Source: Rhodobacteraceae bacterium HLUCCA09
Lineage (GTDB): Bacteria > Pseudomonadota > Alphaproteobacteria > Rhodobacterales > Rhodobacteraceae
DNA length: 44,798 nucleotides
Reading direction: 5' to 3'
Assembly (NCBI GenBank): GCA_001314685.1
Contig: LJNT01000142.1
Location: 1 to 44,798, forward strand
The notes under the pieces were generated by a model, which saw only the letters and a program-made list of their open reading frames with translations, searched no databases and was not told the DNA's origin. Positions 7,481 to 17,069 of this stretch are shown here, piece by piece. Position numbers and translations under genes: made by a program. Every line of letters begins with the position of its first letter. The first letter of the stretch is position 1.

Positions 7481-9073
7481 TCACCCCCGCGCGAGGCGGG
7501 GAAACCGGTAGCGCACGTCGATCACCACGCGGCCGCCGGCGAAGTCGATATGGTGGCAGCCGATCACGCCGGGGCGAAAGCCGGGGCGGACGTGGCGCAC
7601 GCGCCGCTCGGCATAACCGGCCATGTCGAGCCGCGTGATCTCCATGACGTTCAGGCCCCAGCCGTAGAGGTCGTGGGTGTTGTCCTGGCTCGCGCGGTAG
7701 AGGCGCCCGCCCTCCTGCCACACCCGCCCGCCGCCCCGGGCGGTGGCCGCGTCGATCACCACCGGGTTCAGCGGGTGCGGCTCGATCTCGCGCAGAAGCG
7801 GGCCGTCGACGCGGAAGATATGCAGCTCCGAGCCGTAATCGCCGAAGCCGTCTTCGCAGAAATTGGCGAAGAGCCACCAGTCGCCGGCGACCTGCGCCAG
7901 CACCGCGTCGGCCGGCGGACGGCCCTCGAAGGCGGTGGCGGCAAGCTCCCAGCCGAGGGGGAAATCGGTCGCGCGCCACACCTCGAGCCGCCCGGCGCCG
8001 ATCGTCTCAGGCATCAGCCAGATGTCGCCCCCGGCGGCGAAGACGAAGGGGTAGGAGAGGTGGTGCTCTGCCTCGAGCGGCGCCCCGAGCGGCGTCAGCC
8101 GGTCGCCCTCCAGGCGGCCGGCCTGCAGGGTGCCGCGGCCGAGCGCGTGGACGTAATCCTCCCAGAAGAGGAATGTCTCGCCGCGGTGCTCGAAGAGGAA
8201 GGGATCGGCCCAGTAATGCCCCTTGGGCGGCATGAGCGTCGCGCCGCGCGCCGGGTCGAAGTCGAGCGGCCCGCCCGGGCAGAGCCGCAGCGCGAAGTCG
8301 CCGGGCGCGAGGCCCAGCCGCCGCCCCGCCTTCGTGGCGACCCGACGCCCGAGTGCCAGCGCGAGCCGGGGCGCGTAGCCGGGGAGCGAGGCGGCGGGGG
8401 GCGGCTCCGCGTCGGCAAGCGGGGCTGCACCTTGGCTGGCGCCCGCGTGCAGAGCGGCGAGGCGGCGCGCGGCAAGCTGCACCGATTTCTCGGCGGCGAA
8501 GGCGGCGTTGCGAGTGGCGAGGAACTTGGTGTTGTAGCGGGCGCGGTCGATCTCTTGCGCGCCCTCTGCCGTCTCCCGCAGCAGCGCCACCACGGTCGCG
8601 GGGCGCCCCCGCATCGCTTCGGCGAGCCCCGCGCCGGAGGCGTGGGACGTCAGGCGCCACACGCCATGGGGCGGGATCTCTCCCTGCCAGGCCGCGGCGC
8701 CGCACCCGGTGAGGTCGACGGCCACCTCGGCGGCGCCAACGTCGGACCGGGGCGCAGGCAGCGGCGCGGCGGGCGCGAGGCGCAACGCCCGCGCCTCCAG
8801 CCGCGCGACCGCGCCCGGCCCCCCGCCGGGGGCGGGCGCGGGCGGCGCGCGGCGAATCTCGACGAGGGCCATGCGCGGATCGGCGTCGAGCCACCGGGCA
8901 AGCCGTGCCGCCGCGGCGTCGACACCCGGCGCCGCCCGCCCCTCCGGCAGGATCAGCGCGACGCGTAACGGCGCAAAGCCGGTCCGATCGGGGGCAGCGG
9001 CACCAGTCGCGCGCGACGCCGCCAGGCCATCCGTCGCGTCCTCGTCTGCCAGGCTTGCCGACCTGCCCTCCAT
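7481..9073 (-). CDS. Formyltransferase-like / GINT1-N-like beta-propeller protein, probable glycan-modifying enzyme
   Basis: A 530-residue cytoplasmic protein. Residues about 35-230 (PLRVALILPEG ... VAVDLTGCGAAAWQGEIPPHGVWRLTSH, then RYNTKFLATRNAAFAAEKSVQL) resemble the N-terminal nucleotide-type domain of bacterial proteins annotated as formyltransferase-like. Residues about 285-530 have the spaced repeats HYWADPFLFEHRGETFLFWEDY, LSYPFVFAAGGDIWLMPET, ADAVLAQVAGDWWLFANF and LYRASQDNTHDLYGWGL, a five-bladed propeller like the N-terminal domain of plant glucosamine inositolphosphorylceramide transferase and family 43 glycosidases. In bacteria such proteins usually sit with glycosyltransferases. 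The ATG at 9073 is preceded by GGAGGAGG; the longer open frame to 9142 has no such site. The substrate cannot be told from sequence. Confidence 0.6.
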   Translation of the reverse strand: MEGRSASLADEDATDGLAASRATGAAAPDRTGFAPLRVALILPEGRAAPGVDAAAARLARWLDADPRMALVEIRRAPPAPAPGGGPGAVARLEARALRLAPAAPLPAPRSDVGAAEVAVDLTGCGAAAWQGEIPPHGVWRLTSHASGAGLAEAMRGRPATVVALLRETAEGAQEIDRARYNTKFLATRNAAFAAEKSVQLAARRLAALHAGASQGAAPLADAEPPPAASLPGYAPRLALALGRRVATKAGRRLGLAPGDFALRLCPGGPLDFDPARGATLMPPKGHYWADPFLFEHRGETFLFWEDYVHALGRGTLQAGRLEGDRLTPLGAPLEAEHHLSYPFVFAAGGDIWLMPETIGAGRLEVWRATDFPLGWELAATAFEGRPPADAVLAQVAGDWWLFANFCEDGFGDYGSELHIFRVDGPLLREIEPHPLNPVVIDAATARGGGRVWQEGGRLYRASQDNTHDLYGWGLNVMEITRLDMAGYAERRVRHVRPGFRPGVIGCHHIDFAGGRVVIDVRYRFPRLARG

Positions 9074-9186
9074 CGCCTCCTCCGTGCCGCGCGCGCTCGA
9101 TCGCGCGCCACCCCACCGGCTAGCCGGGAATCGTGGCGACACTGTGGAGAGGGCACCAGCCGCGCAGCCCGCGCGGCGGCGAAGGG

Positions 9187-9260
9187 TGGAGCGGGTAGAC
9201 GGAATCGAACCGACATAACCTGCTTGGAAGGCAGGGGCTTTACCATTAAGCTATACCCGC
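9187..9260 (-). tRNA. tRNA-Gly (anticodon TCC)
   Basis: Read on the minus strand, the gene begins GCGGGTA and the 3' side TACCCGC closes a 7-bp acceptor stem, followed by TCCA, so CCA is encoded. The D arm is GCTT-AATGGTA-AAGC. The anticodon stem CCTGC/GCAGG encloses CTTCCAA, giving anticodon TCC, which reads GGA and GGG glycine codons. The T loop is TTCGATT. The T stem GTCGG/CCGTC holds one T:T mismatch. It stands alone, 77 bp from the start of the next forward gene at 9338. Confidence 0.95.
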
Positions 9261-9337
9261 GGATCGACAACTGGGTACGCCAGCACGGCGCTCCGGTCAA
9301 CTCACATCCGACGCCTCGCCCCCGTCAAGGACCCACC

Positions 9338-10320
<983 letters not shown>

Positions 10321-10324
<4 letters not shown>

Positions 10325-11130
10325 CGGACGCTCCGACCGGCGAGACCGGCTTCGCCCGCGTCGAGCGCCCCGCGCCCCCCTCGGCCGCGGCGAACGCGCT
10401 GACCTTCGGCTGGCGCGCGGTGCTCAAGTTCAAGCACGTGCCCGAGCAGCTCTTTGACCTCGTGATGACGCCGATCATGTTCACGCTGCTCTTCACCTTC
10501 GTTTTCGGCGGCGCGATCGCGGGCTCGACGGGCGACTACCTGCAGTTCCTGCTGCCCGGCATCCTCGTGCAGACGGTGATGTTCAACTCGGTCTATTCGG
10601 GCATGGGCCTGTCGACCGACTTCCAGAAGGGGTTGTTCGACCGGTTCCGCTCGCTGCCGATCTGGCCGCTCGCGCCCTTCGCCGGGCTGATGGCGGGCGA
10701 CGTTCTGCGCCACCTCATCGCGGGCGGGATCATCCTCGGCATCGGGCTCGCGCTCGGCTTCCGCCCCGAGGCGGGGGTCGCGGGCACGCTCGCGGCCGTC
10801 GCGCTGCTGGTGGCGATCGGCTTCGGCGTGGGCTGGGTGTTCATCGTGATCGGGCTTCTCGTGCGCACGCCGACCACGGTGATGACGCTCGGCTTCACCG
10901 TGCTCTTTCCGCTGGTCTTCGCCTCCAACGTCATGGTCGACCCGGCGACCATGCCGCCCTGGCTCGAGTCGGTGGTGGCGCTCAACCCCGTCACCCACAT
11001 GACGACGGCCATGCGCGGCCTCTTCGCCGGCAACGCCGGCGTCGGCGCGGTGGCGCTCGCCCTCGCCCTGCCGGTCATGGCGACCCTCGTGCTCGCCCCT
11101 CTGGTGCTGGCGCTCTACCGCCGTCGCTGA
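10321..11130 (+). CDS. ABC-2 type exporter permease, DrrB type
   Basis: A 269-residue inner-membrane partner of the preceding ATPase. A soluble head of about 40 residues leads to six hydrophobic helices (about 45-65, 78-98, 122-145, 155-180, 188-208 and 240-262). The segment DRFRSLPIWPLAPFAGLMAGDVLR carries the RSLP motif that marks DrrB-family ABC-2 proteins, and NPVTHMTTAMRGL near the end is also conserved. It begins inside the end of the ATPase gene (ATGA) and ends 8 bp before the convergent ackA stop. No accessory lipoprotein or membrane-fusion partner lies next to it, so a simple two-subunit exporter is likely. Confidence 0.92.
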
Positions 11131-11138
11131 GGCCGCCC

Positions 11139-12293
11139 TCAGCGCGCCGAGAGCGCCGCCTGCACCGCGCGGGCAATCACCCGCTCCTCGTCGGTCGGGA
11201 TCACCAGCACCGGCACCTCGCCCGCCCCGATCTCGCCCGCGCCCGCGTCGTTCGCCTCGGCGTCGACGGCGAGGCCCATCCACCCCAGCCGAGCGAGCGC
11301 CTGCGCCCGGATCGGCGCTGCGTTCTCGCCGACGCCTCCGGTGAACACGAGCGCGTCGAGCCCGCCAAGTTCCGCCGCCATCGCCCCGATCTCGCGGCCG
11401 ATGCGATGGGCGTAATAGGCGATCGCCTCCGCCGCGCGCGGATCGCTTGACGCAAGCAGCGTGCGCATGTCGTGCGACACGCCCGACAGGCCCAGCAGCC
11501 CGCTCTCGCGGTAGAGCAGGCGGGTGAGATCCTCCGCGCCCATGCCGCGATCCATCAGGTAGAGCAGCACGCCCGGGTCGATCTGCCCGCAGCGCGTGCC
11601 CATCGGCAGGCCGTCGAGCGCCGAGAACCCCATGCTCGAGGCGACCGACCGTCCGCCCCTCAGCGCGCACATCGAGGCGCCGTTGCCGAGATGCGCCACC
11701 ACCACCCGCCCCGCATGGAGCGCCGGATGCGCCTGCGCCAGCCGCCCCGCGATGTAGTCGTAGGACAGCCCGTGGAAGCCGTAGCGCCGCACGCCCTCGT
11801 CGTAGAAGCGCCGCGGCAGGGCAAAGGCGTCGGCGACGAAGGGATGGCCGCGATGGAACGCCGTGTCGAAGCAGCCCACCTGCAGCGCGCCCGGGAAGGC
11901 CGCGACCGCCGCCTCAACCGCGGCGAGGTTGTGCGGCTGGTGCAGCGGCGCGAGCGGCACCAGCGCCGCGAGGCGGTCCCGCACCTCGGCCGTCAGCTCG
12001 GCCGGCGCGTCGAACCCGGTGCCGCCATGCACGACCCGGTGGCCGACGCCCGCCACCTCTCGGCCCGCCGTCGCCGGCCGGATCGCCTCGAGGATCGCCG
12101 CCACCCCCGCCCGGTGATCGGCCGCCTCGACGGCCCGCTCCTCGCGCCCGCCCCCCGCCTCGACGATAAGCCGAGCCTCCGGGCCCAGCCGGTCTATCTG
12201 GCCGGAGGCCAGCGAGTCCGGTTCTTCCCCGGTCGCATACACGCCGAACTTGATCGAGCTCGAGCCCGCGTTGAGCGTCAGGATCGCCGCCAT
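11139..12293 (-). CDS. ackA: Acetate kinase
   Basis: A 384-residue cytoplasmic enzyme that interconverts acetyl phosphate plus ADP with acetate plus ATP. Motifs include AILTLNAGSSSIKFGVY at the start, GVGHRVVHGG, AHLGNGASMCALRGGRSVASSMG and VFTGGVGENAAPIRAQ, and the length is close to the family norm (about 395-400). The ATG at 12293 has GAGGGGG just upstream and begins the family N-terminus exactly; the upstream ATG at 12314 would add seven residues. No phosphotransacetylase lies next to it. Upstream on the same strand are ggpS and its partners, but the 142-bp gap holds a repeat element, so shared transcription is uncertain. Acetyl phosphate could come from a phosphoketolase or a distant pta. 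Confidence 0.95.
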   Translation of the reverse strand: MAAILTLNAGSSSIKFGVYATGEEPDSLASGQIDRLGPEARLIVEAGGGREERAVEAADHRAGVAAILEAIRPATAGREVAGVGHRVVHGGTGFDAPAELTAEVRDRLAALVPLAPLHQPHNLAAVEAAVAAFPGALQVGCFDTAFHRGHPFVADAFALPRRFYDEGVRRYGFHGLSYDYIAGRLAQAHPALHAGRVVVAHLGNGASMCALRGGRSVASSMGFSALDGLPMGTRCGQIDPGVLLYLMDRGMGAEDLTRLLYRESGLLGLSGVSHDMRTLLASSDPRAAEAIAYYAHRIGREIGAMAAELGGLDALVFTGGVGENAAPIRAQALARLGWMGLAVDAEANDAGAGEIGAGEVPVLVIPTDEERVIARAVQAALSAR

Positions 12294-12347
12294 GCCCCCC
12301 CTCTCGCGCGCCACGGGCTGCCCCGCCCGAACGGATGCGCGCCCCTG

Positions 12348-12369
12348 CTTCTTCTTGCCTCAAATATCC
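12348..12369 (+). repeat. Short dispersed intergenic element, copy 1
   Basis: CTTCTTCTTGCCTCAAATAT followed by CC lies between ggpS and ackA. A near-identical sequence occurs at 17070-17092. The downstream CGCCGAAGGC completes a form I recall from many Rhodobacterales intergenic regions. It contains no gene. Its function is unknown. Confidence 0.6.
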
Positions 12370-12435
12370 TCGCCGAAGGCATCCCGCGCGGCCACGCGCG
12401 CCAACGTCGCGGCGCCGCCGCACCGCCGGCCAGAC

Positions 12436-13926
12436 TCAGGCCGCCTGCGCCGCCCTCTGGCCGAAGGCGAGCTGGGCGTCGCCCCAGGCGCGGATGTCCT
12501 CGCTGCGCACGCTCTCGCGCATCGCCGCCATCCGGTCGCGCCGTTCCGCCTCCTGCATCGCCAGCGCCTGGTCGAGGGCGGTGTCCATCGAGCGATGAGA
12601 GAACGGGTTGGTCATCACCGCCGCCGTCAGCTGCACCGCCGCGCCCGCGAATTCCGACAGCACCAGCACCCCGTCGCCGTCGACCCGGCTGGCGACGTAT
12701 TCCTTGCAGACGAGGTTCATCCCGTCGGCGAGCGGCGTGATCCAGGCGATGTCGGCGGCGCGATAGTAGGCCACCAGCTCGGCGAAGGGGATCGGCTGGC
12801 TGATGAAGGCGAGCGGCTGCCATTCGAGGGTGCCGTAGGTGCCGTTGATCCGGCCCGCGATCTGCTCGAGGTTCGCCTGCACCTCGGCATAGGCGGTCAT
12901 GCTGCGGTTGGCAACGACCGAGACATGCATCAGCCGGATCTTCCCGTGCAGGTCCTTGCGCCGTTTCAGGAGCCGCTCGTAGGCCAGAAGCTGCTCCGGC
13001 CCGCCCTTGGTGTAGTCGGTCCGCCCGACCGACAGCAGGAGCGTGCCGTCGCCCTTGTCGGCCTCGATGCCCGTCAGCGCGCGCACCGTCTCCTCGCTGC
13101 GGGCGTTCCTCTCGATGAAGTCGACGTCGATGCCCACGGGGCTGGCGGCCAGCGCCACCTTGCGCCCGTCGTCGAGCACGATCTCGGTGGGCTGCGAGCG
13201 CTCGTCGAGCGCCGAGCCGAGCGGCACGTCGGAGGTCTTGACCGGCTTGCGCTCGGTCACCCGCACGTCGAACATCGAGCGGGCGACCTGCACGAAATTG
13301 GCGACGTATCGGGGGATGTGGAAGCCCACCACGTCGCATTCGAGCAGCGAGCGCACGATCTCCTCGCGCCACGGCAGCACGTTGAACATGTCGGCCGCCG
13401 GAAACGGCGTGTGGTGGAAGAAGCTGATCTTCACGTCGGGCCGGAGCTGGCGCAGGTAGCCCGGCACGAGCCAGAGGTTGTAATCGTGAATCCACACCAG
13501 CGCGCCCTTGTCGGCCTCGCGCGCGGCCGCCTCGGCGAAGGCCCAGTTCACCTCGCGGAAGGTCGGCCAGTCGACGGGGTCGTAGTTGTAGCGCTCCTTG
13601 AAGGCGTGCAGGATCGGCCAGAACGCCTCCTTCGAGGTGACGTGGTAGAAGCTCGAGACCTGCTCCCTCGTCAGCGGCAGGCGCGAAACGGTATACTTGC
13701 CGAAGCTGTCCTCGATCTCGATCACCCGCTCGAAATCGGGGGTGGCGGGATCCTCGGCCTCCTTCCAGGCGACCCAGGCGCCGTGCTCGACCCTGCCGAA
13801 CAGCGCCTTGAGCGTCGGCACGATCCCGTTGGGCGACTTGTTCTCCTTGTAGAGGATCTCGCCGCCCTCGCCCTCGACCTCCTCGTAGGGCTGGCGGTGG
13901 TAGACGATCACCAGATCAGACGGCAT
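12436..13926 (-). CDS. ggpS: Glucosylglycerol-phosphate synthase
   Basis: A family 20 glycosyltransferase (496 residues) that joins ADP-glucose to sn-glycerol 3-phosphate, giving glucosylglycerol phosphate, the precursor of a compatible solute. The N-terminus [14 protein letters not shown], then [14 protein letters not shown] and AWVAWKEAE, matches cyanobacterial GgpS; trehalose-6-phosphate synthase (OtsA) instead begins with a SNRV-type loop. Shared family motifs are [67 protein letters not shown] and [15 protein letters not shown]. The start overlaps the end of the HAD phosphatase gene by 11 bp. Upstream in the same operon is a glycerol-3-phosphate dehydrogenase that would make the acceptor. 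A switch to trehalose synthesis is the main alternative, but the N-terminus argues against it. Confidence 0.85.
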   Translation of the reverse strand: MPSDLVIVYHRQPYEEVEGEGGEILYKENKSPNGIVPTLKALFGRVEHGAWVAWKEAEDPATPDFERVIEIEDSFGKYTVSRLPLTREQVSSFYHVTSKEAFWPILHAFKERYNYDPVDWPTFREVNWAFAEAAAREADKGALVWIHDYNLWLVPGYLRQLRPDVKISFFHHTPFPAADMFNVLPWREEIVRSLLECDVVGFHIPRYVANFVQVARSMFDVRVTERKPVKTSDVPLGSALDERSQPTEIVLDDGRKVALAASPVGIDVDFIERNARSEETVRALTGIEADKGDGTLLLSVGRTDYTKGGPEQLLAYERLLKRRKDLHGKIRLMHVSVVANRSMTAYAEVQANLEQIAGRINGTYGTLEWQPLAFISQPIPFAELVAYYRAADIAWITPLADGMNLVCKEYVASRVDGDGVLVLSEFAGAAVQLTAAVMTNPFSHRSMDTALDQALAMQEAERRDRMAAMRESVRSEDIRAWGDAQLAFGQRAAQAA

Positions 13927-14689
13927 GGCGCACCTCCTCTATCTCGGGATGGAGCTGGAACTCGGCGATAGCCTCGACGATCCCCGCCGCGCCCGCGCCC
14001 CCGGCCCGGTGGATGTGGGGCGCCTCGGGCAGCGCCTCGAGCAGCGGCGCCTCGGAATTGCCGACGGCGACGGCAGGCAGCCCGCAGGCGAGCATCGACA
14101 GGTCGTTGAGCGTGTCGCCGGCGCAGAGCACGCGGGGCTCGTCGATGTCCAGATGCGCCACCAGCCGGCGCAGCGACGGCCCCTTGGAGACGCCCCTCGG
14201 CAACACGTCGAAATAGCGGTCGGCCGAGATCAGCACGTCGTAGCCCATCGCCTCGATCCGCGGCTTCGCTTCCGGGTCGAGCGCGGCGGGGTCCATGTCG
14301 TAGCTCACGCGGTAGCGGAACTCGGTGGGCTGCAGCGTCAGCCCCGCCATGTCGGCGAGGGCGGCCCGCACCATGGCGCTGCCGTCGTCCCAGAGCCCGG
14401 CGATCTCGTGCTCGAGGTGCGGAATCGGCTCGCAATGCCCCGCCCCGGTGACATGGGCGATCGTGGTGCCCACGTCGCCCACCACGTAGTCGGGCGTCGG
14501 GATCGGCGTGCCCCGGGTCAGAGACACGATGAACTCCGGGTCGCGCCCTGTGACGAAGATCAGCCCGACGCTGTCGCGCCGCGCCTCGATCCAGCGGTAC
14601 AGCGCGTCGCGCGCCCCCTCCGAGCCGCCGAGGAACGTGCCGTCGAGATCGGTGGCGAGGACGAAGGTCTTGTCGGAGATCGGGGTCAT
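13916..14689 (-). CDS. HAD-family phosphatase, probable glucosylglycerol-phosphate phosphatase
   Basis: A 257-residue HAD-superfamily enzyme of the sucrose-phosphatase/mannosyl-phosphoglycerate-phosphatase type. Motif I is VLATDLDGTFLG, with nucleophile Asp14 and acid/base Asp16. Motif II is LIFVTGRDPEF. The conserved lysine is in GVSKGPSLRRLVAHL, and motif IV is CAGDTLNDLSMLACG. The cap region between (about 85-165) contains LWDDGSAMVRAAL and FRYRVSYDMDP. It overlaps gpsA upstream by 4 bp (ATGA) and ggpS downstream by 11 bp, so its product is most likely the phosphatase that releases glucosylglycerol from the GgpS product. In some other proteobacteria a HAD phosphatase is fused to the synthase. 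The substrate is inferred from context alone. Confidence 0.8.
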   Translation of the reverse strand: MTPISDKTFVLATDLDGTFLGGSEGARDALYRWIEARRDSVGLIFVTGRDPEFIVSLTRGTPIPTPDYVVGDVGTTIAHVTGAGHCEPIPHLEHEIAGLWDDGSAMVRAALADMAGLTLQPTEFRYRVSYDMDPAALDPEAKPRIEAMGYDVLISADRYFDVLPRGVSKGPSLRRLVAHLDIDEPRVLCAGDTLNDLSMLACGLPAVAVGNSEAPLLEALPEAPHIHRAGGAGAAGIVEAIAEFQLHPEIEEVRHAV

Positions 14690-15795
14690 TCGGCGGCCCT
14701 CGGCGTGTCCGGCCCGGCGGTCGGGTGCGCCATCTCGATGTCCAGCGCCCGCGGCTCGCCCACGATGGGCCGCGCCCAGAGATCGGCGAAGGTGCGGCGC
14801 AGGTCGGCGCCTCCATGCAGGATCGCGTGGACGGCGCGGCAGACCGGCATCTCGATCCCGATCATGTCGGCCAGATCGACGACCGACACGGCGTTGACCT
14901 CACCCTCGACGACCACGTCGCGCCCCTCGAAGCACTCGTGCCGCGGCAGCCCCTGCCCCAGCTGCAGGCCCAGCGACATGTTGCGCGAGGTGGGTGACGA
15001 GCAGGTCAGCGTCAGGTCGCCCGTCCCCGCGAGGCCGGTGACGGTCTCGCGCCGCCCGCCCAGCGCCTCGGCCATCGTCTTCATCTCGTCGACCCCCCAG
15101 GTGATGAGCGCGGCGCGCGTGTTCTCGGCATAGCCCGCCCCCGTCATCATCCCGCAGGCGATGGCGATGACGTTCTTCACCGCGCCCGCCACCTCGACGC
15201 CCACCATGTCGTCGGAGACGTAGGGCCGGAACATCGGGCTGCCGAGCGACAGCGCGAGGCGCGAGGCCGGCGCCGATTGCGGCGACCGCCGGTCGGCGGC
15301 GGCGAAGGGGAAGGCCAGCGTGACGGCCGTCGGGAACCCCAGCGCCGTCTCGCGGGCGAAGGTGGGCCCCGAGAGCACGCCGATCCGGTGGCCCGGCAGT
15401 TCCTCCTCCACCACCTCTCCGAGCAGCTTGCCCGAGCCCTGCTCGATCCCCTTGGCGCAGAGCACGACCGGAACCCGCCGCTCGACATGCGGCGCGATGC
15501 GGCGCGCCATCTCGCGCAGGGTGCGCGAGGGGGTGACCATCAGCACGCAGTCGGCGCCGTCGATGGCGCGGGCGATGTCGGGCTCGCAGATCAGGCCCTC
15601 GGGCAGATCGATGCCCTCGAGATAGGCCTCGTTCCGCCCGGTCGCCGCGATCCGGGCCAACGCCTCGGCGTCGCGCCCCCACAGGCGCACCTCGCGCCCC
15701 GCCCTGCGCGCGACCACGGCGAGCGCCGTGCCCCACGCCCCCGCGCCGAGCACGGCGATCGCAGGATAGACCCCCTCTCCGCGATTGTCGCTCAT
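14686..15795 (-). CDS. gpsA: Glycerol-3-phosphate dehydrogenase [NAD(P)+]
   Basis: A 369-residue cytoplasmic enzyme that reduces dihydroxyacetone phosphate to sn-glycerol 3-phosphate, the acceptor used by GgpS and by phospholipid synthesis. The NAD(P)-binding turn is AVLGAGAWGTALAVVARRAG near residues 12-31. Later motifs are CAKGIEQGSGKLLGEVV, GVLSGPTFARE, VAGAVKNVIAIACGM with the catalytic Lys, and TGLAGTGDLTLTCSSPTSRN. It is about 35 residues longer than typical GpsA because of a segment after VTLAFPF (about residues 183-197) and a tail beyond residue 335. It heads an operon with the HAD phosphatase and ggpS, so it may be a dedicated osmolyte-supply paralogue. In this group the housekeeping gpsA often lies beside tsaD, which is not seen here. 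Confidence 0.92.
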   Translation of the reverse strand: MSDNRGEGVYPAIAVLGAGAWGTALAVVARRAGREVRLWGRDAEALARIAATGRNEAYLEGIDLPEGLICEPDIARAIDGADCVLMVTPSRTLREMARRIAPHVERRVPVVLCAKGIEQGSGKLLGEVVEEELPGHRIGVLSGPTFARETALGFPTAVTLAFPFAAADRRSPQSAPASRLALSLGSPMFRPYVSDDMVGVEVAGAVKNVIAIACGMMTGAGYAENTRAALITWGVDEMKTMAEALGGRRETVTGLAGTGDLTLTCSSPTSRNMSLGLQLGQGLPRHECFEGRDVVVEGEVNAVSVVDLADMIGIEMPVCRAVHAILHGGADLRRTFADLWARPIVGEPRALDIEMAHPTAGPDTPRAAE

Positions 15796-15899
15796 GCGCG
15801 CAGGCCCCGCGGGCGAGGGCAGATCGCGACACGGCGCGGCGCCGCAGAGGCGGGCGCAGCGATCGGTCGGGTGGGGGCGTTCACTGTGGCCATCTGCAT
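15792..15899 (-). CDS. Possible 35-residue upstream ORF overlapping gpsA
   Basis: A short frame starts MQMATVNAPTRPIAAPAS, ends GLRA, and its TGA overlaps the gpsA ATG by 4 bp (ATGA). It is rich in Ala, Pro and Arg and has no clear ribosome site. A second ATG lies two codons in (15893). It could be a leader peptide coupling translation of the operon or simply chance in GC-rich DNA. The remaining divergent region up to yihY (15900-16031) shows no clear promoter boxes. Confidence 0.18.
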   Translation of the reverse strand: MQMATVNAPTRPIAAPASAAPRRVAICPRPRGLRA

Positions 15900-16031
15900 G
15901 CTAGTGTAAGGCGCCGAGAGCCGGGACGAAAGGGCGCGCGACGCGGGGGCGACGCAGGGGCCGGGCGGGCGCATCCGGTCGGCGGGCCGCAGCCGGCTCA
16001 GGCCAGACACGGAACGGAGAGGGTTTGCTCG

Positions 16032-17015
16032 ATGAATTTCAAGCGGTTCCTGCCGCCGTCGCTCGCCCGGGCAGCAGGCGTCGTCCTGGCGATGTCCGAC
16101 CGGATGAGCGAGATCAATATCGGCCTCGTCTCGGCCGGCGTCGCCTTCTACGGCCTGCTCGCGGTCTTTCCCACCATGACCGCAATCGTGGCGCTCTGGG
16201 GCCTCTTCGCGGACCCTGCCGTGGTCGTCTCCGAAGTGCAGACGCTCGAGCCGATGATGCCGGAGGAAGGCTACGCCATCCTCGAAAGGCAGGTCGAATC
16301 GCTCGCCAGCGGCGCCAGCGCCACCCTCGGATGGGCCTCGGCGGCCTCGCTTCTGGCGGCGCTCTGGGCATCGCGCTCGGGGGTCGCCGCGATCATCGGC
16401 GGGCTCAACAAGGTGCATGACTCCCGCTCGCGGGGCGGGATCATGCACGTCATCGTCGCGATGTCGCTCTCGGCCACGATGATCCTCGCCGCGCTCGTGG
16501 CGCTCGCCTCGGTCGTGGTGGCGCCGGTCGCGCTCGCGCTCCTGCCGCTGGGGCCCTACACGGGCTTCGCCCTCGACCTCATGCGCTGGGTCGCGGGCAT
16601 CGGCATCGTGCTGCTCGCGATAGGCTTGCTCTACCGCTTCGGCCCGAGCGAGAAGGCGGTGCGCCCGGTCTGGCGGCGCGCGGGCGTCATCACGCCCGGC
16701 GCGATCGTCGCCGTGGCGCTCTGGGCCTTCGTCTCGTGGGGCTTTTCCACATATCTCGAGAATTTCGGCAACTACGACCGGGTCTACGGCTCGCTCGGCG
16801 CGGTCATCGCGCTGCTGATGTGGCTTTATCTCAGCGGCTTCGTCGTGCTGCTCGGTGCGATCGTCGACGTCGAGGTGGCCCGCGCCGTCGCCCGCGGAGC
16901 GCCGGGCGGCACCCTCTCCGAAGACGCCGTTTCCGACAGCCTCGCAGGCGACCCCGAGGACGACGAGCCCTCCCCCGCCGCACCCGCCCCGGCCGAATCC
17001 CCGGGGCGCGCCTGA
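16032..17015 (+). CDS. YihY/BrkB-family inner-membrane protein
   Basis: A 327-residue membrane protein. Six hydrophobic helices are visible at about 32-58, 102-125, 137-163, 178-200, 212-235 and 252-278. Family motifs are ISLV-like NIGLVSAGVAFYGLLAVFPT, ASLLAALWASRSGVAAIIGGLN, FSTYLENFGNYDRVYGSLG, and ALLMWLYLSGFVVLLGAI. The last 45 residues are Pro/Ala/Glu-rich and disordered, common in this group. The family was once called ribonuclease BN in error; its true role is unresolved, with envelope or lipid transport suggested. ATG 16032 is preceded by GGAGAGGG. It is divergent from the gpsA operon and convergent with hrpB, with a pair of strong hairpins between. Confidence 0.93.
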   Translation: MNFKRFLPPSLARAAGVVLAMSDRMSEINIGLVSAGVAFYGLLAVFPTMTAIVALWGLFADPAVVVSEVQTLEPMMPEEGYAILERQVESLASGASATLGWASAASLLAALWASRSGVAAIIGGLNKVHDSRSRGGIMHVIVAMSLSATMILAALVALASVVVAPVALALLPLGPYTGFALDLMRWVAGIGIVLLAIGLLYRFGPSEKAVRPVWRRAGVITPGAIVAVALWAFVSWGFSTYLENFGNYDRVYGSLGAVIALLMWLYLSGFVVLLGAIVDVEVARAVARGAPGGTLSEDAVSDSLAGDPEDDEPSPAAPAPAESPGRA

Positions 17016-17069
17016 CGCCCTCCGGACTGCCCAGCTGCGGGCCGGGCACGGCGTCCGCACTGCTCCCGG

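Noticed and set aside
12436..13926. Trehalose-6-phosphate synthase (OtsA) as the call for this gene
   Set aside because: The N-terminus has the YHRQPYEE and KSPNGI segments of GgpS, and the operon supplies glycerol 3-phosphate and not glucose 6-phosphate.
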